From Seohaeicola zhoushanensis (GTDB lineage Bacteria > Pseudomonadota > Alphaproteobacteria > Rhodobacterales > Rhodobacteraceae): a DNA stretch of 64,000 nt. This document shows positions 51,436 to 60,002 of the stretch, piece after piece. The first letter of the stretch is position 1. Each line of letters starts with the position of its first letter. The notes beneath the pieces are model-generated. The model did no database searches. It was not told where the DNA came from and saw only the letters and a program-made list of their open reading frames with translations. The translations under genes and the position numbers were made by a program. Where the stretch lies: positions 1 through 64,000 of the forward strand of contig NZ_BNCJ01000009.1 of assembly GCF_014656415.1 (NCBI RefSeq), written 5' to 3'.

Positions 51436-51486
51436 CCCAGGGGCCGGGTCCGGGCCATGCGCCCGGACCCGTGCAGGGCCATTTCC

Positions 51487-52251
51487 ATGTCACAACCGTC
51501 CCTCTCGACCAGCGGGCTGACCATCCGTTTCGGTGGCCATACCGCCGTCAACGACGTCACCGTCGATTTCCGCCCCGGCGAGCTCACCGTCATCGTCGGG
51601 CCGAACGGCGCGGGCAAGACGACCTTCTTCAACATGATCTCGGGCCAGTTGCTGCCGACCGCCGGGACGGTGCTGAAGGATGGCATCGACATCACCCGGA
51701 TGGCGCCTTCGGCGCGCGCCAAGCACGGGATCGGCCGGGCGTTCCAGCTGACCAACCTGTTCCCGCGCCTGAGCGTGCTGGAGAACATCCGGCTGGCGGT
51801 GCAGGCGCAGAGCGGCGACGGCTGGCGCTTCTTCACGCGGGTGGGGCGGCTGACCGAGCTGACAGCACGGGCCGAGCGCTACCTGGAGGCGACCAGGCTG
51901 GAGGCGGTGGCGCATCGCGAGGCGGCGCTGCTGCCGCATGGCGACCAGCGCAAGCTGGAGGTGGCGCTGCTGATGGCGATGGAGCCCGATATCTACATGT
52001 TCGACGAGCCGACCGCCGGCATGAGCCTCGACCATGCGCCGGACGTGCTGGAGCTGATCGCCGGGATCAAGGCCGACCGCTCGAAGACCGTGCTGCTGGT
52101 CGAGCACAAGATGGACGTGGTGCGCGCGCTGGCGGACCGGATCATCGTGCTGCACAACGGCGAGCTGTTGGCCGACGGGCCGCCGGCCGAGGTGATGGCG
52201 AGCCAGATCGTGCGCGATGTCTACCTTGGGCACGCGGGGGCGGCGGCATGA
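51487..52251 (+). CDS. ABC transporter ATP-binding protein (LivG type)
   Basis: The 254-residue ATPase has Walker A GPNGAGKTTFFNMISG, signature-region PHGDQRKLEVALLMAM (an LSGGQ variant), Walker B YMFDEPTAGM and the His switch VEHKMD. It is one of two ATPases of the importer. It lies 51 nt after the binding protein gene, and its stop overlaps the next ATG (ATGA). Confidence 0.92.
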   Translation: MSQPSLSTSGLTIRFGGHTAVNDVTVDFRPGELTVIVGPNGAGKTTFFNMISGQLLPTAGTVLKDGIDITRMAPSARAKHGIGRAFQLTNLFPRLSVLENIRLAVQAQSGDGWRFFTRVGRLTELTARAERYLEATRLEAVAHREAALLPHGDQRKLEVALLMAMEPDIYMFDEPTAGMSLDHAPDVLELIAGIKADRSKTVLLVEHKMDVVRALADRIIVLHNGELLADGPPAEVMASQIVRDVYLGHAGAAA

Positions 52252-52970
52252 GCCTTCTTTCCATCAAGGACATGTCGGTCGACATCGGCCAGTATTCGAT
52301 CCTGCACGGCGTCAGCTTCGAGGTGCAGGAAGGCGGCGTCTTCGTGCTGCTGGGGCGCAATGGCGCGGGCAAGACCACCACGCTGCGCGCGGTCATGGGG
52401 CTGTGGAAGCCCAGCCCCGGCTCGGTCCGGTTTCGCGGCGAGGATATCTCGGGGCTGCATACCTCGGATATCGCCCGCAGAGGCATCGCCTTCGTGCCCG
52501 AGAACATGGGCATCTTCGGCGGGCTGACCGTGGCCGAGAACATGGTGCTGGCGACCGCCAGCGGCAAGTTCGACGCGAGCAGGCTGGAGCGGGTCTATAC
52601 GCTGTTCCCGGCGCTGAAGAAATTCTGGGACAAGCCGGCGGGCGCGCTGTCGGGCGGGCAGAAGCAGATGCTCTCGGTGGCCCGCGCGATCATCGAGCCG
52701 CGCGCGCTGATCCTGATCGACGAGCCGACCAAGGGGCTGGCCCCCGCCATCGTCGACGCGATGGGCGAGGCCTTCCGCGAGATCTCGGCCAGCACGACGA
52801 TCCTGCTGGTGGAGCAGAACTATGCCTTTGCCCGCTCGCTGGGCCGCGACGTGGCGGTGATCGACGACGGGCGCATCGTGCATACCGGTACCATGGCCGC
52901 CTTCGACGCGGACAAGGATCTACAGGACCGGCTGCTGAGCCTGTCGGCCTTTCAGGAGGACCACGAATGA
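52248..52970 (+). CDS. ABC transporter ATP-binding protein (LivF type)
   Basis: The 240-residue ATPase has Walker A GRNGAGKTTTLRAVMG, ABC signature LSGGQKQMLSVARAI and Walker B LILIDEPTKGLAP. It is the second ATPase of the importer. It starts with an ATGA overlap and ends with another overlap into the permease gene. Confidence 0.92.
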   Translation: MSLLSIKDMSVDIGQYSILHGVSFEVQEGGVFVLLGRNGAGKTTTLRAVMGLWKPSPGSVRFRGEDISGLHTSDIARRGIAFVPENMGIFGGLTVAENMVLATASGKFDASRLERVYTLFPALKKFWDKPAGALSGGQKQMLSVARAIIEPRALILIDEPTKGLAPAIVDAMGEAFREISASTTILLVEQNYAFARSLGRDVAVIDDGRIVHTGTMAAFDADKDLQDRLLSLSAFQEDHE

Positions 52971-53950
52971 GCGCAGTAGTCGCGAGGGCCGGGGGCGTGT
53001 TCTGGCTGCCGGTTGTGCTGGCGGTGATCGCCTTCGTGCTGATCGGCGTGCCGTCGAGCTGGCTGACGCTGACGGTGGCCGGGCTGTCGATGGGGCTGAT
53101 GATCTTCCTCATGGCCTCGGGGCTGAGCCTGGTCTTCGGGCTGATGGATGTGCTGAACTTCGGCCATTCGGCCTTTGTCAGCTTCGGTGCCTTCGTCTCG
53201 GCTTCGACGCTTGCGGCGCTGAGCGGCTGGCTGACCTCGGGGAGCCTGACGCTGGAGGTGCTGGCGCTGGCGCTGGCGCTGGGTGCGGCGGTGGCCTTCG
53301 GGCTGGGCGCGGGCTGGGCCTTCGAGCGGGTCATCGTCAAGCCGGTCTACGCCGACCACCTGCGGCAGATCCTGATCACCATGGGCGCGCTGATCGTGGC
53401 AGACGAGGTGATCCTTGCCACCTGGGGCGGGGTGCCCTTGGCGGTGCCGCGGCCGAGCTTCCTGGAGGGGGCGGTGATCATCGGGGACAGTTCCATCGAG
53501 GTCTACCGGCTGTTCGCGGTGGCGGTGGGCGTGGTGGTCTACCTTGGCCTCTACCTGATGCTGAACCGGACCCGCATGGGCCTGTTGATCCGCGCCGGGG
53601 TGGAGAACCGCGAGATGGTCGAGGCGCTGGGCTTCCGGGTCGACCGGCTGTTCGTGCTGGTGTTCATGCTGGGATCGGCGCTGGCGGGGCTCGGGGGGGC
53701 GATGTGGGCGGGATATCAGACCCTGATCACGCCGGACCTAGGTGCGGAGATCCTGGTGATCGTCTTCATCGTCGTCATCATCGGCGGGTTGGGGTCGATC
53801 CAGGGGACGCTTCTGGGCGCGATCATCGTCGGGCTGATGCAGAACTATGTCGGGTTCCTGGCGCCCAAGCTGTCGCTGGCGTCGAACATGATCCTGATGA
53901 TGGCGATCCTGCTGTGGCGGCCCAACGGGCTGGCCCCGGCGGCGAAGTGA
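52967..53950 (+). CDS. ABC transporter permease (LivH type)
   Basis: The 327-residue permease has about eight hydrophobic helices and the family segment VFGLMDVLNFGHSAFVSFGA near its start, with GLGGAMWAGYQTL and IVVIIGGLGSIQGTLLGA later. It forms half of the membrane channel. It overlaps the ATPase gene by 4 nt. Confidence 0.9.
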   Translation: MSAVVARAGGVFWLPVVLAVIAFVLIGVPSSWLTLTVAGLSMGLMIFLMASGLSLVFGLMDVLNFGHSAFVSFGAFVSASTLAALSGWLTSGSLTLEVLALALALGAAVAFGLGAGWAFERVIVKPVYADHLRQILITMGALIVADEVILATWGGVPLAVPRPSFLEGAVIIGDSSIEVYRLFAVAVGVVVYLGLYLMLNRTRMGLLIRAGVENREMVEALGFRVDRLFVLVFMLGSALAGLGGAMWAGYQTLITPDLGAEILVIVFIVVIIGGLGSIQGTLLGAIIVGLMQNYVGFLAPKLSLASNMILMMAILLWRPNGLAPAAK

Positions 53951-53960
53951 GGAGCGGGCG

Positions 53961-55031
53961 ATGAAGAAGGGCACCCTTACCGTCAAGGCCGCCGCGCTGG
54001 TGATCTGGGCCTTGCTGCTGTTCGCGCCGTTCCTGTTCCAGGACGTGCGCCAGATCGAGGTGGCGGCGCGTATCGCGGTCTTCATCGTGCTGGTGGCGAG
54101 CTATGACCTGCTGATCGGCTATACCGGGATCGTGTCGTTTGCCCATACGATGTTCTTTGGCGTCGGCGCCTATGGCGTGGCGATTGCGTTGAAGCACATG
54201 GGCGCGGGCTGGGGGCCGGTGTTGCTGGGCACCGCCGGGGGCGTCGTGGTGACGGCGCTGCTGGCGGTGGCGATCGGGCTGTTGTCGCTGCGCGTCAAGG
54301 CGATCTTCTTCGCGATGATTACCCTCGCGGCGGCGAGCGTGGTGCTGGTGCTGGCCTCGCAGCTCTCGGGGATCACCGGGGGCGAGGACGGGATGACCTA
54401 CAAGGTGCCCGAGCTGTTCAAGCCGGCGACCAAGCTGTTCACCGACGAGGCCGGCAAGGTGGTGCGCCTCTGGGGCGTGCAGATGAACGGCAAGCTCGCG
54501 GCCTATTACTTTGTCTTCGTGATCGCGGCGGTGCTGTTCTGGGCGATGCTGCGCATCGTCGGTTCGCCCCTGGGAACCGTGCTGAAGGCGATCCGCGAGA
54601 ACGAGGGGCGGGCCGAGGGCATCGGCTATCGCGTCGTGGCCTATCGCACCGCGGTCTTCGTGATCGCGGCGGTGACGGCGGCGCTGGCGGGGTCGGCCTA
54701 TGCGCTCTGGCTGAAATACACCGGGCCGGAGACGGTGCTGAGTTTCGGGATCATGATCGACATCCTGCTGATGGTGGTGATCGGCGGCATGGGCACGATG
54801 TGGGGCGCGGTGATCGGAGCGACGGCGCTGGTGATGGCGCAATACTACCTGCGCGACCTGATGGAGGTGGCGGCGGGTGCGACGGCGGAGCTGCCGTTGC
54901 TGCCGGAGCTGCTGAACCCGGAGCGCTGGCTGCTGTGGCTCGGGATCATCTTCATTCTGCTGGTCTATTTCTTCCCGGCGGGGATCGCCGGCACGATCAT
55001 CGACAAGGGCGACAGGAAGGCAGGGGCATGA
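53961..55031 (+). CDS. ABC transporter permease (LivM type)
   Basis: The 356-residue permease has about nine helices with YTGIVSFAHTMFFGVGAYGVA and VLKAIRENEGRAEGIGY, and ends MIDILLMVVIGGMGTMWGAV and FFPAGIAGTI. It is the second half of the importer channel. It starts 10 nt after the LivH-type gene, and its stop overlaps the hydrolase ATG. Confidence 0.9.
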   Translation: MKKGTLTVKAAALVIWALLLFAPFLFQDVRQIEVAARIAVFIVLVASYDLLIGYTGIVSFAHTMFFGVGAYGVAIALKHMGAGWGPVLLGTAGGVVVTALLAVAIGLLSLRVKAIFFAMITLAAASVVLVLASQLSGITGGEDGMTYKVPELFKPATKLFTDEAGKVVRLWGVQMNGKLAAYYFVFVIAAVLFWAMLRIVGSPLGTVLKAIRENEGRAEGIGYRVVAYRTAVFVIAAVTAALAGSAYALWLKYTGPETVLSFGIMIDILLMVVIGGMGTMWGAVIGATALVMAQYYLRDLMEVAAGATAELPLLPELLNPERWLLWLGIIFILLVYFFPAGIAGTIIDKGDRKAGA

Positions 55032-55876
55032 GCGGAGCGCGGAGCGTCTACCTGCCCCTGCTGGGCCATGAGATGCATGTCACCGAATGGGGCGATCCGG
55101 CGGGCGAGGCTGTGGTGCTCTGGCACGGGCTGGCGCGGACCGGGCGGGATTTCGACGAGCTCGCCGTGCGGCTGGCGGGGCGGTATTTCGTACTTTGCCC
55201 CGATACCATCGGGCGCGGGCTGTCGACCTGGTCGGACAATCCGGAGGTGGAATACGACCCGGCCTTCTATGCGCGGATGGCGCTGGAAATGCTCGACCGT
55301 TACGGGATCGAACGGGCACACTGGCTTGGCACCTCGATGGGCGGGCTGATCGGGATGCATGTGGCGGCGAAGGCGCCGGAGCGGTTGCGCACGCTGGTCA
55401 TCAACGACATCGGTCCCGAGGTGCCGGCGGCGGCGGTGGAGCGGATCGTGACCTATGCCGCCGACCTGCCGGTCTTCGAGCGGGTGAGCGAGGCCGAGGA
55501 CTGGCTGCGGCGGGTCTATTTGCCCTTCGGGCCGGCGCCGGACGGCTTCTGGCGGCGGATGGCCGAGAGTTCGGTGCGGCGGAAGGGCGACGGGCAGCTG
55601 ACGCTGCATTACGACGCGCGGGTGATCGACATGATCGCGCGGCGGCCCGAGACGCTGGAGGCATGGGACCTGTGGGACGCAATCGCCACGCCCTGCCACG
55701 TATTTCGCGGGGCGCGCAGCGATCTTCTGACCGAGGATGTGCTGGCGCGAATGGTTGCACGCGGGCCGCGGCCCGAGGTCTCGGTCTTCCCTGAATGCGG
55801 CCATGCGCCGGCGCTGGCCTCGACCGAGGACGCGGCGCTGGTGGCGGGGCTCTTCGTGAGCCTCGGGCGGGACTGA
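55028..55876 (+). CDS. Alpha/beta hydrolase
   Basis: The 282-residue hydrolase has the nucleophile elbow LGTSMGGLIGM (Ser), an acid in FRGARSDLLTEDVL, a late His in PECGHAPAL, and HGLARTG as oxyanion region. It starts at an ATGA overlap with the permease, so it belongs to the importer operon and may hydrolyse the imported ester. The specific ester is unknown. Confidence 0.85.
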   Translation: MSGARSVYLPLLGHEMHVTEWGDPAGEAVVLWHGLARTGRDFDELAVRLAGRYFVLCPDTIGRGLSTWSDNPEVEYDPAFYARMALEMLDRYGIERAHWLGTSMGGLIGMHVAAKAPERLRTLVINDIGPEVPAAAVERIVTYAADLPVFERVSEAEDWLRRVYLPFGPAPDGFWRRMAESSVRRKGDGQLTLHYDARVIDMIARRPETLEAWDLWDAIATPCHVFRGARSDLLTEDVLARMVARGPRPEVSVFPECGHAPALASTEDAALVAGLFVSLGRD

Positions 55877-55880
55877 GGCT

Positions 55881-56948
55881 TCAGCCGCCGAGCAGGCTGG
55901 CCGCGACCATGTCGGCGGCGGAGGGGCCGAGCGCGAGCGGGGTGTCGTGCAGCACTGCGAGGCGGGTCAGCGCCTGCAGGTCGGCGTCGCCGCCGTGGGG
56001 CAGGGTCGGGTCGGCGAAGAAGATCACCGCATCGAGATCGCCGGTGGCGATGAGCGCGCCGAGTTGCTGGTCGCCGCCGCGCGCGCCGCGCTGAAGGCGG
56101 CGGACCGAGAGGGCGGGGGCGGCCTCGGCGATCATCCGGCCGGTGCCGCCGGTGCAGACGAGGCGGTGGCCTTCGAGCGCCCTTGCGTGACGCAGCACCC
56201 AGGCGCGCAGTTGCGCCTTGCGGGTGTCATGCGCGGCGAGCGCCAGGCGGCGGGGCGCGGTGGATTGCGCTCGGGCGCGTTCGGTGATCGCCAGGATGGC
56301 GCGGGCCTGGGCGGCGAAGCCTTCGCCTTCGGCCGGGAAGGCGCCGGCCAGGGCTGCGGTGCCGACGGTGAAACCGGTGGCCCCGGCGCGGGCGGCGGCC
56401 TCGACCCGCGCGGCGCTGTCGATGCTGCCGGCCATGATGACCGGCTTGGCCACCGCGCCGCAGACCTCGGTCATCAGTGCGGGAACGTCGCCGTCGAAGC
56501 GGTAGGCCAGCAGGTCGAGCCCGTGGACCCATTCGAGATCGGCGAGGCGGCGGGCGCTTTCGGTGATCTCGCTTGCCGGGCCTTCCAGCACGCTCGGGTG
56601 GCCGGTGATGCGGCCGGGGAAGGGGTAGTAGCGCAGCGGGTGGTCGCGGGTCAGGGTCGCGACCTCCTCGGCGCGGGTGCCGCCGAGCAGGCAGTCGACG
56701 TCGAGGTCGATGGCGGCGCGGGCCGAGGCGAGTTCGCTTTCGGCATCGAGGCTGACCACTTCGAGGTAGGAGCGTCCGCCCGCGGCGCGGATGGCTTCGG
56801 CGAGGCCCTTCAGCTCGGAAAACCGCAGGCCGACGTCCTTGAAGCCGATATGGCGCACGCCGCCTTCGAGCGCCTCGTCCAGCCGCGCGCGGGCGTCGGG
56901 AATGGTGCGGTCGTTCGAGGTGAGCATGAGGATGAAGTCGAAGGCCAT
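55881..56948 (-). CDS. Fusion of a TIM-barrel domain with a methylglyoxal synthase-like domain
   Basis: The 355-residue protein has two parts. Residues 1-225 look like a (beta/alpha)8 barrel with a phosphate-binding end (MAGSIDSAARVEAAARAGAT, then FTVGTAAL), in the style of HisA/HisF-type barrels; the exact family is unclear. Residues about 232-350 match methylglyoxal synthase: LALAAHD with His240, GTGRMIAEA, GARGGDQQLGALI with Asp293, and FFADP with Asp313. The HDPD loop of E. coli MgsA is changed to GGDAD, and the His appears moved two residues upstream. ATG 56948 follows GAGG. It is convergent with the hydrolase gene. Confidence 0.75.
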   Translation of the reverse strand: MAFDFILMLTSNDRTIPDARARLDEALEGGVRHIGFKDVGLRFSELKGLAEAIRAAGGRSYLEVVSLDAESELASARAAIDLDVDCLLGGTRAEEVATLTRDHPLRYYPFPGRITGHPSVLEGPASEITESARRLADLEWVHGLDLLAYRFDGDVPALMTEVCGAVAKPVIMAGSIDSAARVEAAARAGATGFTVGTAALAGAFPAEGEGFAAQARAILAITERARAQSTAPRRLALAAHDTRKAQLRAWVLRHARALEGHRLVCTGGTGRMIAEAAPALSVRRLQRGARGGDQQLGALIATGDLDAVIFFADPTLPHGGDADLQALTRLAVLHDTPLALGPSAADMVAASLLGG

Positions 56949-57074
56949 GGCAGGGTCCTCTGGCGGGATGCGGGGCGGCGGCATTTGCACCATAGCGCAG
57001 ATTCGCCTCGTGCGAAGGCGCGGAGGGCGGCATATGGTGCGGGCGAAATCCGACACGCGACAAGGAGCCATGAC

Positions 57075-57773
57075 GTGCCGCTCGACGCCAAGACAATCGA
57101 AACGCTGAAGGCGGTGTCCACCGCCACCCTGACCACGGTCCTGCTGAAGAAGGGGCTGCGCAATGTCTGGATCCGCGGCACCCGGCCGCTGAAGCCGGGC
57201 CAGCCGCGCATTGTCGGACCGGCCTTCACGCTGCGCTTCGTGCCCGCGCGCGAGGATCTGGCGACCCCGGCAAGCTGGGGCTCGCCGATCTCGACCCGCG
57301 CGGCGATCGAGGCGATGCCCGAGGGCGTGGTCTGCGTGATCGACGCGATGGGGGTGAGCGACGCCGGCGTGTTCGGCGACATCCTCTGCGCCCGGATGGT
57401 CAAGCGCGGTGCCGCCGCGATGATCACCGACGGGGTGGTGCGGGATGCGGCGGGGGTGCTGGGCACCGGGCTGCCGGTCTGGTGCAACGGCGTGGCGGCG
57501 CCGCCCTCGGTGGCCGGGCTGACCTTTGTCGGCTGGCAGGAGACCATCGCCTGCGGTGGCGTGGCGGTGATCCCCGGTGACGTGATCGTGGTGGATGACG
57601 ATGGCGCGGTGCTGATCCCGCAGGGGCTGCTCGACGATGTGGTCGCCGAGGCGGAGGAGCAGGAGCGCATGGAGGCCTGGATCATGGAACAGGTCGACGC
57701 GGGCGTGCCGCTGCCGGGGCTCTACCCGATGAACGCCGAGACCAAGGCGCGCTACGAGGCCTCGAAGGGCTGA
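57075..57773 (+). CDS. Second RraA-fold protein (aldolase or demethylmenaquinone-type family)
   Basis: The 232-residue protein has GDILCARMVKRGAAAMITDG and VVRDAAGVLGTG, the RraA-fold Arg-Asp site, with a DDDGAVLIP end. It is only distantly similar to the galC product in this window. Family members include CHA/HMG aldolases and fumarylacetoacetate-type enzymes, so the reaction is not predictable. It starts at GTG with AAGGAG 7 nt upstream and diverges from the TIM-barrel/MgsA fusion gene. Confidence 0.75.
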   Translation: MPLDAKTIETLKAVSTATLTTVLLKKGLRNVWIRGTRPLKPGQPRIVGPAFTLRFVPAREDLATPASWGSPISTRAAIEAMPEGVVCVIDAMGVSDAGVFGDILCARMVKRGAAAMITDGVVRDAAGVLGTGLPVWCNGVAAPPSVAGLTFVGWQETIACGGVAVIPGDVIVVDDDGAVLIPQGLLDDVVAEAEEQERMEAWIMEQVDAGVPLPGLYPMNAETKARYEASKG

Positions 57774-57774
57774 G

Positions 57775-58572
57775 TCAGGCGCTCTTGGGGAGCGGTGCGG
57801 CGCGGCTCCAGCGGGCCGCGCTTTCGGCGATGCGCAGGTGCGGCGCGCCGAAGCTGGCGGTGATCAGCACATCGAGATGGCCAAGCGCCTGGCCGGTCGG
57901 GATGCCGGCGGCGACCAGCGCGGCGAAGACGTCGCCGACGCCGTTCGGCACGCCCCGGCGGAGGGGCGCGGACCAGAGGCCCTCGTCGCCCTGGGCCACG
58001 CGGAAGACGCCGATGCGGTCGGGGCCGGCGGGGGCGGAGGTGAGCAGCACTTCGCGGCAGGTGCCGGCGAGGGTGCGCGCGGCGGTGGCGGCGGCCTCGG
58101 GGGTGTCGGTCGGCAGGCCGGTGAGCCAGCCGAGTTCGAAGGCATTGGGGGTCAGCGTGTCGGCCTGCGGGGCGAGCCGGTCGCGCAGGTCGTCTGCGAC
58201 GGCGCCGGGCAGGTAGAGGCCCTTGGGGTGGTCGCCGAGCACCGGGTCGACGATGACCCGCGGGCGGCCGTGCCGGCGCAGGCGGGCGATCAGGTGGCAG
58301 GCCAGGGCGACATGTTCGGGGGTGGGCAGGTAGCCGGTCAGCAGGGCGTCCTGGCTGGCGAGCCAGCCGTTGGCGTCGAGCGCGTCGATCATGCCGGCAA
58401 GTTGGTCGGTGGCCACGGGGCGGCCGGAGGTCTGGGCGAAACCGGGATGGTTGGAGAGCAGCACGGTGGGCAGCTGGGTGACCTCGTGGCCGAGGATCTG
58501 CAGCACAGGCGCGCCGGCGGAGAGGCCGACATGGCCGCGCGCGACCCAGCTCGACAGCATCAGTATGCGCAA
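57775..58572 (-). CDS. Pyridoxal kinase-like protein (PdxK/PdxY family)
   Basis: The 265-residue ribokinase-fold protein has a PdxY-like start (RILMLSSWVARGHVG), VIVDPVLGDHPKGLY, LTPNAFELGWLTG, and a C-terminal GVPNGVGDVFAALV catalytic motif. It would phosphorylate pyridoxal and feed the PLP enzymes. Translation seems to begin at TTG with GGGGGA upstream. Its 3' end is 1 nt from the convergent RraA-fold gene. Confidence 0.8.
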   Translation of the reverse strand: MRILMLSSWVARGHVGLSAGAPVLQILGHEVTQLPTVLLSNHPGFAQTSGRPVATDQLAGMIDALDANGWLASQDALLTGYLPTPEHVALACHLIARLRRHGRPRVIVDPVLGDHPKGLYLPGAVADDLRDRLAPQADTLTPNAFELGWLTGLPTDTPEAAATAARTLAGTCREVLLTSAPAGPDRIGVFRVAQGDEGLWSAPLRRGVPNGVGDVFAALVAAGIPTGQALGHLDVLITASFGAPHLRIAESAARWSRAAPLPKSA

Positions 58573-59048
58573 GTCCGTCCCCCTTGGCGCCGCTTTTGGC
58601 CCTCGCCGGCGGCCGCGATGCAGGATCGCCGGCGGTCACCGTTTACGTAGGGGCAGAGTATTGGGCCTCTCTACATATTCCAATAATCTTATTCCAGATA
58701 TCTTGTGGGTTTAGCCTGTCGCGGTCGCAGGTGTCGTTGTGGCAGCAGGGTTTAGCGATTGCATCGAGAGAGCGGGCGTGGCTTGCAGGCCATTGAGGGG
58801 GGATCCCGGCGCGGGCTGGTGGTCCATGGGTCAAGGCGAGGCGAACGCCTCCTGTGGCTGGCGCAGGACATCAGTTCCCGAACGCGGGATCCCCGCCTTG
58901 ATGCGGCATCCACTGGGGGGAGATTTCACGTCAAAGGGCGCAGTCGGGCGGGTACTCGGGACGTCACGGTGTTGCGACTGGCCGGGTCGCAGGGCGACGT
59001 CCTGCCGGTGCTTTCCGGCAAGGTGTTCCATTCTTCGCCTGTTGGCGG
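58573..59048. other. Gene-free stretch without recognised features
   Basis: The 476 nt between the pyridoxal kinase-like gene and the LysR gene contain only short open frames without ribosome sites or family motifs. There is an AT-rich patch near 58660-58710. No RNA gene or repeat was recognised. Confidence 0.5.
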
Positions 59049-59903
59049 CTAGCCGATCAGCCGTTCGAGCAGCGGATGGGGAAAGCTGCGCGGGGCCGTG
59101 ACGGCGTAGAAGCTTTCGACGATGTCGAGCGGGAATCGCGCGGTGACGAGGAGGCCCTGGGCGAGTTCATCGGCCAGCACGACGGCGGGGGTGATGGCCA
59201 GCCCGACATCGTCGCGCGCAAGGAGGCGGACCATTGCCATGTCGTCCACTGTTGCCGCGATCCTCGGGGTCACGCCCAGACGCGCGACGAGGCTGTCGAA
59301 GCCGGTGCGGATCGAGCTTTCGGTCGGCAGGATCACGGGTTCGCGGGCAAGGAGATCGTGAAGGGTCTCATGGGCCAGCCGCCTTGCCGTGCCGTGCAGG
59401 GCAACCGGCTGCTCGGCGATGCGGTGCGACACCAGTGAGGGGAAGGTGTCGCGCGGGGGGGGATCGGTGAGCAGAACCACGTCCAGCGCAAGATCCTCGA
59501 GCGCGCGCAGCAGTGTCTGGCTGTTGCCCGAGGAAAGCACCAGTTCGGCCTTTGCTTCGAGGGCGGGCCGCAGGAAGCGAAGCTGGAAGTTGCGGGACAG
59601 CGTGGACAGCGCGCCGACGCGCAGCGGGGCCGAGGCTGCGCCGCTGCCGGAGAGCGTGGCGACGAGGTCGTCTCCGACGTCGAAGATCCGCTCGGCGTGA
59701 TCGAGCGCGATGCGGCCTGCCTCGGTCAGGACCATCGAGCGGCCGGTGCGTTCGAACAGGAGGTGGCCAAGCCGCTCTTCCAACTGGCGGATCTGCGTCG
59801 AGAGCGCGGATTGCGACAGGTTCAGCCGCCCGGCGGCGCGGGTCAGGTTCCCCTCGCGGGCGACCTCCTGGAAATACCTGAGATGATGATAGTTCAGCCG
59901 CAT
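59049..59903 (-). CDS. LysR-type regulator next to the DAB operon
   Basis: The 284-residue regulator has a single N-terminal wHTH (residues 1-65, TRAAGRLNLSQSALSTQIRQLE) and a short substrate-binding domain from about 90. It diverges from dabB across 99 nt that hold a perfect palindrome touching its own start codon. It is the likely controller of the dab genes, in the role CbbR-type regulators play for carbon uptake, although it is not necessarily a CbbR. Confidence 0.85.
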   Translation of the reverse strand: MRLNYHHLRYFQEVAREGNLTRAAGRLNLSQSALSTQIRQLEERLGHLLFERTGRSMVLTEAGRIALDHAERIFDVGDDLVATLSGSGAASAPLRVGALSTLSRNFQLRFLRPALEAKAELVLSSGNSQTLLRALEDLALDVVLLTDPPPRDTFPSLVSHRIAEQPVALHGTARRLAHETLHDLLAREPVILPTESSIRTGFDSLVARLGVTPRIAATVDDMAMVRLLARDDVGLAITPAVVLADELAQGLLVTARFPLDIVESFYAVTAPRSFPHPLLERLIG

Positions 59904-59906
59904 GGA

Positions 59907-59923
59907 GTTCTATTTTATAGAAC
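59907..59923. promoter_or_regulatory. Perfect palindrome next to the LysR start (candidate operator)
   Basis: GTTCTAT-TTT-ATAGAAC is a perfect 7-3-7 palindrome with the T-N11-A style of LysR operators. It begins 3 nt before the LysR start codon and about 80 nt upstream of dabB, so it could serve autoregulation and activation of the operon. Confidence 0.55.
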
Positions 59924-60002
59924 GCTGAGTTCCAAACAATGTATTTTTATTCAAGTTAAGGGCCCTCTAGATCGACCGGAGTTTCAGTCTCGGAGGTCTC
60001 GG

